33,458 nucleotides of DNA from positions 1-33,458 of the forward strand of contig JAKPVM010000337.1 in NCBI GenBank assembly GCA_029572555.1. Direction: 5' to 3'. The notes beneath the pieces are model-generated. The model saw nothing but the letters and a program-made list of their open reading frames with translations, was not told the DNA's origin and made no database searches. The DNA comes from Verrucomicrobiota bacterium (GTDB lineage Bacteria > Verrucomicrobiota > Verrucomicrobiia > Limisphaerales > JAKPVM01). How positions within the stretch are numbered: position 1 is the stretch's first letter; each line of letters opens with the position of its first letter. This document shows positions 16,609-26,931 of the stretch, piece after piece. The position numbers were made by a program, and so were the translations under genes.

Positions 16609-16748
16609 AATAATAGCAAATATATTAAAACAAAATCAAAACCATCGAAGAGATGAGATTGGGCAAAACGATAATTTATAAATTGATGAATAATATTTAG
16701 ATGATTGCCTCAGAGCCTCTGGAATATTTTAGTAAAACTTCAATCTCC

Positions 16749-18266
16749 TTAGGAATTAGGAGAACTGACTTCATTGACAATTTTCTCTTCTTCATCAACA
16801 ATTTCTTTAATCTGGGCAAGAAACCATCTGTCGATTTTTGTTAAGTTAAAAATATCATCAATGGTAAAGCCTGACCTGAGTGCGTGGCGAATAAAGAAAA
16901 TCCTCTCGGCGTTTGGTGTCGTAAGTTTTCTTTTAATCAATTCTTTGTCTAAGATATCTCTATCTTCAAAAACTTCATTTCCGATTCTCCAGTGTCTGCC
17001 ATCTCCACCAATGCCATACCTGCTAATTTCAAGAGACCTTAAACATTTTTGTAGACTCTCCTTAAAAGTGCGTCCGATGGCCATAGCCTCGCCCACGCTT
17101 TTCATCTGGGTTGTTAATGTCGGGTCAGCCTGCGGGAACTTTTCAAATGCAAATCGCGGGACCTTGACAACGACATAATCAATCGTAGGTTCAAAGCTTG
17201 CCGGTGTTTCCCTTGTAATATCGTTTTTGATTTCATCAAGTAAATAACCCACAGCGAGTTTGGCGGCAATCTTTGCGATGGGAAAACCGGTGGCTTTACT
17301 TGCAAGGGCTGAACTTCTTGAGACGCGCGGGTTCATTTCAATAACTACCATCCGACCATTTTCAGGATTAACCGCAAACTGAATATTTGAACCGCCGGTC
17401 TCAACGCCAACTGCTCTGATAATTGCAAATGAAGCGTCCCGCATTATTTGATATTCTTTGTCGGTAAGCGTCTGAATAGGCGCAACAGTTATAGAGTCGC
17501 CAGTGTGGACGCCCATAGGATCAAAGTTTTCAATTGAGCAGATGACAACGCAGTTATCCGCTTTATCACGCATAACCTCCATCTCCAATTCTTTCCAGCC
17601 TATTAATGATTCTTCTATTAAAATTTCTGAGACTGGTGAGAGTTCAAGACCGCGCTTTGCAAGAGCCTCAAATTCTTCGCTGTTGTAGGCTATTCCGCCG
17701 CCTGTGCCGCCGAGCGTGTAAGCAGGCCTAATAATGACAGGAAATGTGCCAATCTTTTCTACGACATTACGAGCATCTTCCATATTATGCGCGGTTCCGC
17801 TCACAGGCACTTCCAAATCTATTGAAATCATTAAATCTTTAAATACTTGCCTGTCCTCGCCTCGTTCAATTGCATTAGCCTTTGCGCCAATCATCTCAAC
17901 CCCATATTTTTCAAGGGCGCCCGAACGATATAGAGCCATTGAAGTATTTAGGGCTGTTTGTCCACCTAAAGTCGGAAGTAGCACGAGTCTACCCTTTGCG
18001 CCAATGTGCTTCATTTCATCAATTTCTCTTACGATAATTTTTTCTATGCACTCCGGGGTAATTGGCTCAATATAAGTCCTATCAGAAAATTCAGGGTCAG
18101 TCATTATTGTTGCAGGATTAGAATTTACCAGTATAACTCTGTAATCCTCTTCTTTTAAGGCTTTACAAGCCTGGGTACCGGAATAATCAAATTCACAAGC
18201 CTGTCCGATTACTATCGGACCTGAACCTATTATCAAGATTGAATGTATATCCGTTCTTTTTGGCAT
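16749..18266 (-). CDS. carB: Carbamoyl-phosphate synthase large chain, N-terminal half only
   Basis: Supplies the bicarbonate-phosphorylating ATP-grasp unit of carbamoyl phosphate synthase for pyrimidine and arginine synthesis. The start at ATG 18266 gives the canonical N-terminus [17 protein letters not shown]; a TTG 12 nt upstream is less likely. ATP-grasp motifs are present, including [14 protein letters not shown] (178-191) and [20 protein letters not shown]. The protein stops after 505 residues, just past [17 protein letters not shown] in the oligomerisation domain. Full-length CarB is about 1,070 residues, so the second ATP-grasp unit and the allosteric domain are missing. Split carB genes are known in Methanocaldococcus and Aquifex and break near this point. 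The other half is not in the window. Confidence 0.93.
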   Translation of the reverse strand: MPKRTDIHSILIIGSGPIVIGQACEFDYSGTQACKALKEEDYRVILVNSNPATIMTDPEFSDRTYIEPITPECIEKIIVREIDEMKHIGAKGRLVLLPTLGGQTALNTSMALYRSGALEKYGVEMIGAKANAIERGEDRQVFKDLMISIDLEVPVSGTAHNMEDARNVVEKIGTFPVIIRPAYTLGGTGGGIAYNSEEFEALAKRGLELSPVSEILIEESLIGWKELEMEVMRDKADNCVVICSIENFDPMGVHTGDSITVAPIQTLTDKEYQIMRDASFAIIRAVGVETGGSNIQFAVNPENGRMVVIEMNPRVSRSSALASKATGFPIAKIAAKLAVGYLLDEIKNDITRETPASFEPTIDYVVVKVPRFAFEKFPQADPTLTTQMKSVGEAMAIGRTFKESLQKCLRSLEISRYGIGGDGRHWRIGNEVFEDRDILDKELIKRKLTTPNAERIFFIRHALRSGFTIDDIFNLTKIDRWFLAQIKEIVDEEEKIVNEVSSPNS

Positions 18267-18423
18267 ACAAAATTTCAAATATAAAAGATTAAAACAAATA
18301 TTTAATCCAGATAAAATTAACAGAATTTTAATTTAATTCCAGATAAAACAAACTAATGCGTAGACCCCACATAAAAACAGTTGCAGGATAGAGTTGCAAA
18401 CCTACAGAATGGTCAAAAACTTT

Positions 18424-19782
18424 TTATATCTCCCAGCCGTTTCTATATGGAATACTCAAATATTTATTGGCTTGTGAATTATTCACAAACTGGCATTTAA
18501 CACCGTCCCATTGCAGTTTTACCCCGAGAAGCCTTATGGCGATTACCCCTAATAAGGCGAGTTCTGTCAAATATCCACCATAGCCAAAATGTGAGCCAGC
18601 CTGTTTTTTGTTCTTAATTGCGTCAATCCAATCTACATAATGGTTTTTAACTCGCGGCAAAGTTTTTTGAGGCTTTTGATAAGCCTGCATTTTAGAATCC
18701 GGTATAATCCTAACGCCGCCAGCCCCGTGAGAACCGTGAATAATCGTGCCCTTATCCCCTATAATCACAGCGCCGGTGTCGGGCAAACGGTCGTCAGGTT
18801 CAAGGTCTGTTGGTCGTGGTGGTTTTTCTGTCCCATCATACCAGATTAATTTAATTGCGCCTTGCGTGTTTATCGCCGGGAATTCATACGTTATTTTTGA
18901 ACCGTAAGGGAAGGTCTCGAAATGTTTTTGAGGGTCATAATTCTTTGCCTCGGCCTGGATAGAAACAGGAGAACCTAAATTAAAAGCCCAAAACGAGGGA
19001 TCAACAACGTGGCATATCCAGTCGCCAATCATCCCGGTACCAAATGCGCTCCATCCGCGCCATTTGCCAGGCAAATAAGCAGGATTATATGGACGATAAC
19101 TAACAGGACCGAGCCACAAATCCCAATCAAGCCAATCTGGCACAGGATGTTGTTCGTTTAGGACAGAGAGTTGGTCAATCCTTGAATATTTAGCGCTGGC
19201 AAAAGCATAAATTGTATGAACCTTTCCTATCGCGCCATCATTAATCCACTCGCAAAAAGTTCTTATACTGTCAGAGGAATGCCCCTGATTTCCAAGCTGA
19301 GTTATAACATTGTATTTCTTTGCCGCGTCCATCAATGTCCGCACCTCATTAATATTATGAGCGAGTGGCTTTTCACAATAAACATGTTTTCTCCTTTTTA
19401 TTGCAGCCATTGCTGCGACAGTATGAGTATGGTCGGGTGTTGAAACAACCACGCCGTCAATGGATTTTTCCATTTCATCAAACATCTTACGGAAGTCTTT
19501 ATAAAACTTTGCCTGGGGGAACTTTTTCCGAGCGCCTTCTGAACGTTGGATATCAACATCGCACAAAGCCACTACATTTTGATTGGCTAAACCGTCAAGG
19601 TTAGCCCCTCCTCTGCCACTGACACCAATAAATGCGAGGTTCAACTTTTCATTTGGAGATGAACCGGCACCGAAAATAACTGATGATGGTAGCAAAGTAA
19701 ATGTTCCAACAGCACTTACTCTTTGCACAAAAGCCCTGCGGCTAATACCTGAGTTTTCCTTTTCAACCAGAATATTTTTCAT
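18424..19782 (-). CDS. Tat-exported Gfo/Idh/MocA-family oxidoreductase (second copy)
   Basis: Dehydrogenase of 452 residues with a twin-arginine signal (SRRAFVQRVS, 14-23). The Rossmann start is LNLAFIGVSGRGG, followed by VVALCDVD. The EKP motif is in YCEKPLAHNINE and is preceded by VSTPDHTH. The C-terminal domain contains GMIGDWICHVVDPSFWAF. It differs clearly from the protein at 13790-15223 and is not a recent duplicate. It lies 69 nt after addA and 145 nt before carB in the same direction, so co-transcription is possible but not obvious. The 145-bp gap holds two TCCAGATAAAA direct copies (about 18306-18348) and no gene. Substrate unknown. Confidence 0.88.
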   Translation of the reverse strand: MKNILVEKENSGISRRAFVQRVSAVGTFTLLPSSVIFGAGSSPNEKLNLAFIGVSGRGGANLDGLANQNVVALCDVDIQRSEGARKKFPQAKFYKDFRKMFDEMEKSIDGVVVSTPDHTHTVAAMAAIKRRKHVYCEKPLAHNINEVRTLMDAAKKYNVITQLGNQGHSSDSIRTFCEWINDGAIGKVHTIYAFASAKYSRIDQLSVLNEQHPVPDWLDWDLWLGPVSYRPYNPAYLPGKWRGWSAFGTGMIGDWICHVVDPSFWAFNLGSPVSIQAEAKNYDPQKHFETFPYGSKITYEFPAINTQGAIKLIWYDGTEKPPRPTDLEPDDRLPDTGAVIIGDKGTIIHGSHGAGGVRIIPDSKMQAYQKPQKTLPRVKNHYVDWIDAIKNKKQAGSHFGYGGYLTELALLGVIAIRLLGVKLQWDGVKCQFVNNSQANKYLSIPYRNGWEI

Positions 19783-19851
19783 AACAAAAACTTGTTAAGG
19801 ATTTATAGAGGCTATATTAAGACATTCGGAAACAACATTGCTACAAAATTT

Positions 19852-22800
19852 TTATATTCCAATCGTTTTATCAATCGAAAAATAATGCAGCCATTTTTTA
19901 GTTACGGGGCGATTATAAATAATCCTCAACGCATAAGAATACAATTCAATTTGCGGGATATATTCCTTATTTTTAATTTCTATTTCATCAGGTTTCATTT
20001 CGTCTGTCTTATAATCAAGGAGCCAGATTTCATTTTCAGAAATCATACATAAATCAATTACACCTTGAACGACCACAAACTCGTCTTCTGTTCCATCCGA
20101 AAGCATAATTTTTAATCCCGATTCCTTTGGGTTCATTCGGATTGTAAAAGGGAGTTCACGATGAAGATTTTTAGCATTTGAAAGCAACATTTTTCCTGTT
20201 TCTGAACTCCAAAAATTAAATATTTTCTCGGGAACAATTGCCGCAGCATAATCCAATGATATTGAGCCTTCTGCAACAAGTCGGTTTAATTCGTTCACCA
20301 CGCCATCAATAGTTGCGCATTTATTGAAATCAATTAACTCTAAAAACTTATGATACGCCTCGCCTCTAACAACCGCAGGTAATTTTTTTTGTCCACTAGT
20401 CGGCTTCACTATTATCCTTCTTATTGGTGGAGTAAAAATCTTTACGCTATCATCTTCATCAACAATCCTTCTTCTAATTTCCGAAACCGAAGTTTTTGCC
20501 GGTTCTTTTGTTGCATTTATAAATGGATAAACCCAGGAGAACCGTTTTTCCAATTCTTCTAATTTGTCTGAATCCTCCGTTGCGGTTTCATCATTGTATT
20601 TTTCCGCTGATTGTTTCTGTGCTGATGCCGCAGAATAGTCAAATTTATTTATTCTCCACACTAACGAACTTACAATTCCACCTCCCGAATCATACCATTT
20701 ATCATCATTATAATGAGACCATAACCAGAGGCATATCCATTGAAGGTAATTTTGAGATTTCAAAATTGCATTGGGTGAAATATCTCCAGCAGTGGATACA
20801 TCCTTCAATTTTTCAATCATTGATAAAGAAGCGCTTCCCGAAATAATGAGCATATCGCGAGCGCGAGTCATTGCCACATATAGCAAACGTATTTCTTCGC
20901 CTATTGATTCTTGAAGGTTTCTTCTCCTTGCAACCCAATGAATAGGACTCGGATAGATTTGAGCAAAACTACTCAGGTGAACCTTTGGACATATACCAAG
21001 ACTATCATCAAGGATTATATCGGAATATACATCCATCAAATTGAATTTTTTAGCTGTATCGGCAATGCAAACCACTGGAAATTCAAGGCCCTTAGACTGA
21101 TGAATACTCATCATCCGCACTGCGTTTTCGCCTTCAACCGAAGCGGGTTCAATCTCTATTTCAGCCTCTTTGTTGGCATCAATATACCGTAAAAATCGGG
21201 CAAGTCCTTGACGTTGAAGCGGGTCGAATTGCCTTGTTATTCCGAGTAATAATTGAATATTTGAATGTTTTTGCGCGCCACCAACTTGCGCCTGACACCA
21301 TATACAATATTGCGTATCATCAAGGATTGTTTCTATACAATGCGAAAGAGAAACCTGGCGCGATAACCCGCGCCATTTGTTGAACAATTCAATAAACCCA
21401 ATCCCTTTTCTACGCGCTGAATCAAGAATTTCCAAAATCTCTTGATATTCTTCGGTATCTATACTAATTGATTCACCTATTTTATTTTTGATATTCTGAG
21501 TTGAGTTAATAAATATATTCAATGCTGTCCAAAGTCTCCCACCTTTCGCTGCAACCCTTATCAAAGTTAATTCTTTATTAGTAAAACCTACAAGAGGTGA
21601 ACGCAACACTGCCGCAAGTGGCAAATCTTGAAGCGGATTATCAATCAGCCTTAAAAGATTTATGATGTCTTGCACTTCAATTGCATTAAAGACATTTCCG
21701 CAAGGCATAATTAACGGAACATTGCGGTCATTAAATTCTCGCACATAAATTTCAGAACGAGTTGCCGGGGAGCGAAGCAGGACTACCATATCCCTCCATT
21801 CTAATTCACGCATCTCGCCTGATTCTTTGTCTTTAATCTTAAATTTTGATTCTTTTAGTGATTTTAACCTTTCTGCAATCATTGCTGCTTCTTTTTGAAT
21901 AGCGGTAGGCTCGGATTCATCGCCATTTTTATCATCGATTGCATCTTCTTCATTTTCCCCGCCTTTTAAAAACAGATGCAGTTCCACGCGGTTTCTTGAA
22001 TCACTATCATCATTGCTATCTTCAAGACCGGAGACTAAAAATGCGTCTTTGTTATATCCCACTCGCCCAGTTTCAAGTCTCATTAACTTTGAAAATAACT
22101 CGTTCACAAAAGAGAGTATTTTTTTATCAGAACGAAAATTTTTCGATAATTGGACTACGGATTTGTGTTCCTGATTATTACTCCAATCAGTGCGCAGCTT
22201 TTGAAATATATATGGATTTGCGCGGCGAAATCTGTAAATACTTTGTTTAACATCACCAACAATAAATCGATTAGATTGCTTACCAGTTCTACATATTGAA
22301 GATATTATAGTATGTTGGGCGGAGTTTATATCCTGATACTCATCTACGAAGATTAAGTCGAATCGGGAACGTAATTCTTCAGCAACAAGCGTTGGTTTGT
22401 CATTGTCATCGACAAGCAATTTTATTGTCATCTGTTCAAGGTCGTTAAAATCAACGCCGCCGCTTTCTCGTTTTGCTGCGGAGAATTTTGTATCGAACTC
22501 AATTGCAAGTTCAATCAATGTCTTGATTTGATGCCTTGTCAATTCCCAGTCATTAAGGATTGGGTTTTCTATAGTGCCATCTGGATTTTTGATGGGTTGA
22601 AGCGAAACAAAGAAATCAACGTCTCTAACAAATTCACCTAAAAAGTTGTTTTTGATTTTGGCAGTGCCGGGTTTCCAATCTGCATCAAGATAATTTTTAA
22701 TTTGTTGAAGGTGTTTAAATGCCTGATTAAGCGGGGTATTTGGAAGAATTTTTTCTAACTCTGATATACAATTTGCAACATTTTCAATGTTTTGCCAGCG

Positions 22801-23496
22801 TGGAAGTTTTCCTTTCCAATGATTTACCCAATCTGCAAATTCGGAATTCAGAGCCTCTTCCCACTTTACCGGTTGCGGGTTGTTATAAATATCATATTGA
22901 GATTTAAGCCACAATTGTGCCTTTGGTAAAGACTGCGCAAAATAATACAATCTTAAAACATCGTCCTTAACAAAAGGATCATAACCTCTGGCTCGGTCTA
23001 TAATTAATTGTTTTACACGTTGACTATATTCATCGTTGCCCTCGTAATGTTGTCTAAAAATTACATCTAATGTTTTCAAAGCAAGGATTCTTGCCTGTCC
23101 TTCATCAAACACATAAATTTGAGGGTCAAGTTCAAGCAAATAAAAATAAGTTCTTATCAATTGAAGGCAAAAACTATGTAGTGTCGAAATATTTGCAACT
23201 GTCAATAGCGCTAATTGTTTAACAACGTTTTCGTTATACTTGGATTTGAACAACGCATCCTCAAGTTTTTTCCTAATTCTAAGGCGCATCTCAGCGGCGG
23301 CAGCCTCAGTAAAGGTTACCATTAAAATTCGGTCAAGCGGAATTGGATTTACCTCGTCAAAAATAAACCTCTCACAACGGCTTATTAATGTTGAGGTCTT
23401 GCCTGTTCCGGCGCTTGCCACAACAAGGAGATCTCCGTTGGCATTAATGGCAGCAAGTTGTTCATCTGTTAATGAAATCGGCTTGTTGCGGCTCAT
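19852..23496 (-). CDS. addA: AddA-like helicase-nuclease subunit (UvrD-type)
   Basis: Subunit A of an AddAB (RexAB) recombination complex, which resects DNA double-strand ends. Numbering here counts 1,214 residues from the ATG at 23496; an earlier in-frame ATG at 23511 would add five. The later start is preferred because GGAGG lies 8 nt before it and it overlaps the addB stop as ATGA. Superfamily 1 motifs are present: Walker A ASAGTGKT (27-34), DEYQD (385-389), GDVKQSIYRFRR and, downstream, VRMMSIHQSKGLEFPVV and LLYVAMTRARD. The RecB-type nuclease motif is GVIDLCM...LLDYKTDE (DYKTD near 1161). The protein ends about 50 residues beyond DYKTD, as expected for the family. Function is well supported. 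Confidence 0.93.
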   Translation of the reverse strand: MSRNKPISLTDEQLAAINANGDLLVVASAGTGKTSTLISRCERFIFDEVNPIPLDRILMVTFTEAAAAEMRLRIRKKLEDALFKSKYNENVVKQLALLTVANISTLHSFCLQLIRTYFYLLELDPQIYVFDEGQARILALKTLDVIFRQHYEGNDEYSQRVKQLIIDRARGYDPFVKDDVLRLYYFAQSLPKAQLWLKSQYDIYNNPQPVKWEEALNSEFADWVNHWKGKLPRWQNIENVANCISELEKILPNTPLNQAFKHLQQIKNYLDADWKPGTAKIKNNFLGEFVRDVDFFVSLQPIKNPDGTIENPILNDWELTRHQIKTLIELAIEFDTKFSAAKRESGGVDFNDLEQMTIKLLVDDNDKPTLVAEELRSRFDLIFVDEYQDINSAQHTIISSICRTGKQSNRFIVGDVKQSIYRFRRANPYIFQKLRTDWSNNQEHKSVVQLSKNFRSDKKILSFVNELFSKLMRLETGRVGYNKDAFLVSGLEDSNDDSDSRNRVELHLFLKGGENEEDAIDDKNGDESEPTAIQKEAAMIAERLKSLKESKFKIKDKESGEMRELEWRDMVVLLRSPATRSEIYVREFNDRNVPLIMPCGNVFNAIEVQDIINLLRLIDNPLQDLPLAAVLRSPLVGFTNKELTLIRVAAKGGRLWTALNIFINSTQNIKNKIGESISIDTEEYQEILEILDSARRKGIGFIELFNKWRGLSRQVSLSHCIETILDDTQYCIWCQAQVGGAQKHSNIQLLLGITRQFDPLQRQGLARFLRYIDANKEAEIEIEPASVEGENAVRMMSIHQSKGLEFPVVCIADTAKKFNLMDVYSDIILDDSLGICPKVHLSSFAQIYPSPIHWVARRRNLQESIGEEIRLLYVAMTRARDMLIISGSASLSMIEKLKDVSTAGDISPNAILKSQNYLQWICLWLWSHYNDDKWYDSGGGIVSSLVWRINKFDYSAASAQKQSAEKYNDETATEDSDKLEELEKRFSWVYPFINATKEPAKTSVSEIRRRIVDEDDSVKIFTPPIRRIIVKPTSGQKKLPAVVRGEAYHKFLELIDFNKCATIDGVVNELNRLVAEGSISLDYAAAIVPEKIFNFWSSETGKMLLSNAKNLHRELPFTIRMNPKESGLKIMLSDGTEDEFVVVQGVIDLCMISENEIWLLDYKTDEMKPDEIEIKNKEYIPQIELYSYALRIIYNRPVTKKWLHYFSIDKTIGI

Positions 23497-26400
23497 TTTA
23501 CAATCCTCCATTTATGGTTCAGGATGTCTATACGACAAATAGACATATAATAGCATTCCTGACAGGCAGTCTCGCCGTTCTTCTTCCTCCACGGGTCAAT
23601 TTTAAAATTGCCTTTGAAAATTGATTCTCCATATTTTTTCAAAAACTCCTCGGTCTTTTGAATCAAAGCATTAAAAGAACCACTGCTCATTCCTTCAACA
23701 CTACTTGCCCTTAATTGACCATCATTTTTTAAAATATAATTAAATTGCCCGCTATTTTCGCCATCTGGACGGCTATCAAGTAATTTTAAATAATCTTCAT
23801 TGAAACGCCCATGATATTGATATGCTTCTCTTCTTGCGCTGTCATAATTTTCCAGCAACTCCGTTCTATTTTTAACTGGCTGATAATTTCCACGCAAATT
23901 TGCATAAAACACACCAACAGGTTTAATATCAAAGTCCGTTCCCGATATCTTTTTAGTCTTATCTAAAAGCAGAAGATAAATAGGCAATTGTAATTCAATT
24001 CCATTTGACAGTAATACAGCGTCAGTTTGTCGTGGACCTGACTTATAATCAATCACAACACAAGGATAAGCATCTTTACCTCCGAAAAACAAATCAAGCC
24101 TATCAATCCTGCCTGAGACTTGTATTTTATGTGCCTCGTCAATCTGAATCTCGAGTGATGGAAAAACAGAACCCTCTAAACCAAAACTTAACTCCACAAA
24201 TGCAGGGTCAAACTTATAACTCTGATTCAACCATTCAGTATTTACGGCAACAAACTCCTTCAATCTCTCTACAATTATATTGGCCTGAAAAAGATTCGAT
24301 GGATTTGAAATAAACAATTTGTTGTTATAGTCATTAATCACCCTGTCAGCAATACTATCTATCCGTTTAACAGCTTCATCAAGCGTCAAATCTCTCCATT
24401 CTTTATTTTCTCTTTTTAATGACTTATGAAATTCCTCGAGTATCAAATGTTGCAATGTCCCGATATGCCTCGGGTCAACTTCATAAACAATCCGTTCTTC
24501 AGCCCTTATTATATATCTTACAAAATATTTAAACGGACAGGCTGCATAATCTTCAAGACCACTTACGGATATTTTTAACAAGTTTCCAATCAAAATTTTT
24601 AGCACCGACTGTGGCACCACCTCTGAATCCTCATCACACCATTGTTGAGAAAGTCTGCTAATCATCGGTTCAATAGATTTTAGCCTTGCAAATATTCCTG
24701 CAGATTTTTTACCGGCAATAAAACCAGCGAGTTCTTTTGGATGTTCGGATATGCCCCAGTGCGTAATACCCGAAAATGCTTCCACTTTAATGTCCGGAAA
24801 CAACTTTTGGATATGCGTTATAAATGGCGATGAATTCAAAGGTTTATCAGACCAATCCGCCGTCGGATAAGTAAGATACAAATACTTTGATGCTCGTGTG
24901 CAGGCGATATATCCGTAATACCATTCAAGGGCAAGGAGCATTTGCAATGAAAATCCATTATATATATTTTTATCAGCAAGAATTTCTCGTTCGGATTCAT
25001 TTAACAATGGCGAAAACTTTGGTGTCTCCGGAAAAACCTCCTCATTAAGCCCAATCACGATTACAAGTTTAAGTTCAGGATTGCGTGATCTGTCTATTGC
25101 ACCGATTAAAACCTGGTCAAGCGACGGCGGTATAACGCCTACTGTAAGCCCGCTCAATCCCGTCTCGATAATTTGAATCCATTCTGTCAATTCTTTCTTT
25201 TCCTTCCCAAAAGCCAGTTCAAAATTTTCAAGCAAGTTTTTAATCTCTTCCAGTGCAGTCTGATGCATTGATGGTGGAAGATAAGAACGGAAATTTGAGG
25301 AAATAAGTTCGTCTCGCCAGCGCTCTAATCGCTTTTCAATATTCCAGTCTATAAATAGTTCCCGAATTGCATTTGCTACCTGTATTCCAACTGGTTCAGG
25401 CTTTGCACTATCCTGACTGCACATCAAATTCTTTTCAAAATTAATCAGGGGCTGAATAACTCGTTTTCGAATTTCCTCAAGCCTTTGTGAAATTTCCTTT
25501 TCTCCTGTGATGGATAGCGGCATTTGCCATGCCTTGCCCGACCAACCATTGGCAAGTGCTTGATTTTCAAACCAATCAATGTCAGAATCCGAGACCGGAG
25601 CAAACCCAAGTTTCAGCGCCCCAAATAAATCTTCCTGCTGCCATCCATAACAAATTAGCCTGAGCGCATACCTGATTAATTCAGCAAGCGGATGATGACT
25701 TATTGATTCTCTGCGGTCTAAAAAGAACGGTATATCATAGTTGTAAAAAATACGCCTGATTAAATCATGATAATTATCCAACCGTCGCATTAAGACAGCG
25801 ACATCACGGTAACGCCCGCCCATCCTCACATATTTTCTTATAGTCCTTGCGGCTGAAACTACTTCGGCAAGTGGATTTGAACAAGAGATAATTTTTACAC
25901 CGCCTTCATTCCACCATTTCGAGTCATCGGAAGGCAGATTGCCACTAAATCCTTCAATAGAAAAATCGCCCCAATGCTTCTGGATATATTCAAGCGCTGG
26001 TTGTCCTTTAAATCTGGTTTCTACTGGTTCTAAAAATTGCGTGAATACCTCGCATTCTTTTTCTGCCTCTATCCTCTTTTTACATTTAGAAAAAAATGTC
26101 CCTACCACAAGACCACGAGAAAACCATTCGTTTGTTTGATAGGCATCAGCATCAATACAAAACGCAACCGTGGCTTTATTGCAGTGCAATAATATCTTTG
26201 CCAAAAATTCAATCTGCAGTTCAGAAAGCATTGCAAAGCCGTCCAACCAAAGGGCATCAATTTTTAAGTCTATTCCCTTTGAAACAACATCTATCGCCAC
26301 TTCAAGTAATCGTGAAGAATCCAGAAGCCCATTTTGTTCCAACCAGTTCTGATAATTTTCAAGGATTATGGCTAAATCCTCCAACTTATTACGCAATATT

Positions 26401-26852
26401 AGAGGCAATTGAGGATTTTGAGCACCTTCTTTCAATTTGCCAACAGAGATGCCAAAAGATTGAAGTTCTTGCAAAACCTGAGCCAACTGATTAGAAAAAC
26501 CGGGGTGTCTGATACTTTTGCCATAAGCCTTTAACAACGGTTCAATCCTTGAAAGAATTGAACGCAAAACCATTATCTTACCTTCCTCGCTTAAAATGTT
26601 GTATTTTGAAGGGGAGAAGTTTGAAATAATAAAATCCGCAAACCGTTCAAATGAAAATACCAACAGTCGGGTATAACCCTTGATTTCATAGTCAGAAAGG
26701 ATTTGTCGTTCAATCTGATATGTAAATTGTTTAGGAGCAATAAAAATAAGTGGCAAACCATCTGGCGAAGCCTTAAGTTGCGCTCTGATTTCTTCAAGGC
26801 ACTTAAATGTCTTTCCACTACCCGGCGGTCCTGTTAAAAATGTAACTTTCAC
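23493..26852 (-). CDS. addB: AddB-like helicase-nuclease subunit with Fe-S nuclease domain
   Basis: Partner of AddA; 1,119 residues starting at a GTG. That start is supported because the Walker A motif GPPGSGKT (8-15) follows directly, as in other AddB proteins. The C-terminal nuclease has GRIDRLD (914-920), DYKSG (935-939) and QLPIYLLL. Four cysteines suited to the AddB iron-sulfur cluster are visible: Cys772 in YAACPFKYF and the C-terminal CQECYYMSIC (Cys1097, Cys1100, Cys1106). This matches the 1+3 cysteine layout of B. subtilis AddB and separates it from RecC, which lacks the cluster. The stop overlaps the addA start by 4 nt, implying translational coupling and equal output. Confidence 0.92.
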   Translation of the reverse strand: MKVTFLTGPPGSGKTFKCLEEIRAQLKASPDGLPLIFIAPKQFTYQIERQILSDYEIKGYTRLLVFSFERFADFIISNFSPSKYNILSEEGKIMVLRSILSRIEPLLKAYGKSIRHPGFSNQLAQVLQELQSFGISVGKLKEGAQNPQLPLILRNKLEDLAIILENYQNWLEQNGLLDSSRLLEVAIDVVSKGIDLKIDALWLDGFAMLSELQIEFLAKILLHCNKATVAFCIDADAYQTNEWFSRGLVVGTFFSKCKKRIEAEKECEVFTQFLEPVETRFKGQPALEYIQKHWGDFSIEGFSGNLPSDDSKWWNEGGVKIISCSNPLAEVVSAARTIRKYVRMGGRYRDVAVLMRRLDNYHDLIRRIFYNYDIPFFLDRRESISHHPLAELIRYALRLICYGWQQEDLFGALKLGFAPVSDSDIDWFENQALANGWSGKAWQMPLSITGEKEISQRLEEIRKRVIQPLINFEKNLMCSQDSAKPEPVGIQVANAIRELFIDWNIEKRLERWRDELISSNFRSYLPPSMHQTALEEIKNLLENFELAFGKEKKELTEWIQIIETGLSGLTVGVIPPSLDQVLIGAIDRSRNPELKLVIVIGLNEEVFPETPKFSPLLNESEREILADKNIYNGFSLQMLLALEWYYGYIACTRASKYLYLTYPTADWSDKPLNSSPFITHIQKLFPDIKVEAFSGITHWGISEHPKELAGFIAGKKSAGIFARLKSIEPMISRLSQQWCDEDSEVVPQSVLKILIGNLLKISVSGLEDYAACPFKYFVRYIIRAEERIVYEVDPRHIGTLQHLILEEFHKSLKRENKEWRDLTLDEAVKRIDSIADRVINDYNNKLFISNPSNLFQANIIVERLKEFVAVNTEWLNQSYKFDPAFVELSFGLEGSVFPSLEIQIDEAHKIQVSGRIDRLDLFFGGKDAYPCVVIDYKSGPRQTDAVLLSNGIELQLPIYLLLLDKTKKISGTDFDIKPVGVFYANLRGNYQPVKNRTELLENYDSARREAYQYHGRFNEDYLKLLDSRPDGENSGQFNYILKNDGQLRASSVEGMSSGSFNALIQKTEEFLKKYGESIFKGNFKIDPWRKKNGETACQECYYMSICRIDILNHKWRIVK

Positions 26853-26931
26853 AAAGGCTCAATCCCTATTTTCTTACATAATATCTTCTACTCCTTTATC
26901 ACTAATTCAATTTTATTTTAAAAGAATATTA

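Noticed and set aside
16400-16616. Target-site duplication flanking the MITE-like element
   Set aside because: The flanks (left TATATAG, right AATAATAG) do not give a convincing direct duplication, and the second copy does not either.
16749-18266. Truncated pseudogene of carB
   Set aside because: The frame is intact with all motifs and stops at a known natural split point. No degraded second half is seen downstream. Kept as a split gene, with the alternative noted.
13790-19782. The two Gfo/Idh/MocA genes as a recent duplication
   Set aside because: They share fold motifs and Tat signals, but differ through most of the sequence and lie on opposite strands. They look like distant paralogs.
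19852-26852. AddAB together with the HEPN-like cassette as a defence island
   Set aside because: AddAB is a common housekeeping repair complex, and ordinary genes (Calx-beta, glycosyltransferase) separate it from the cassette by more than 5 kb.
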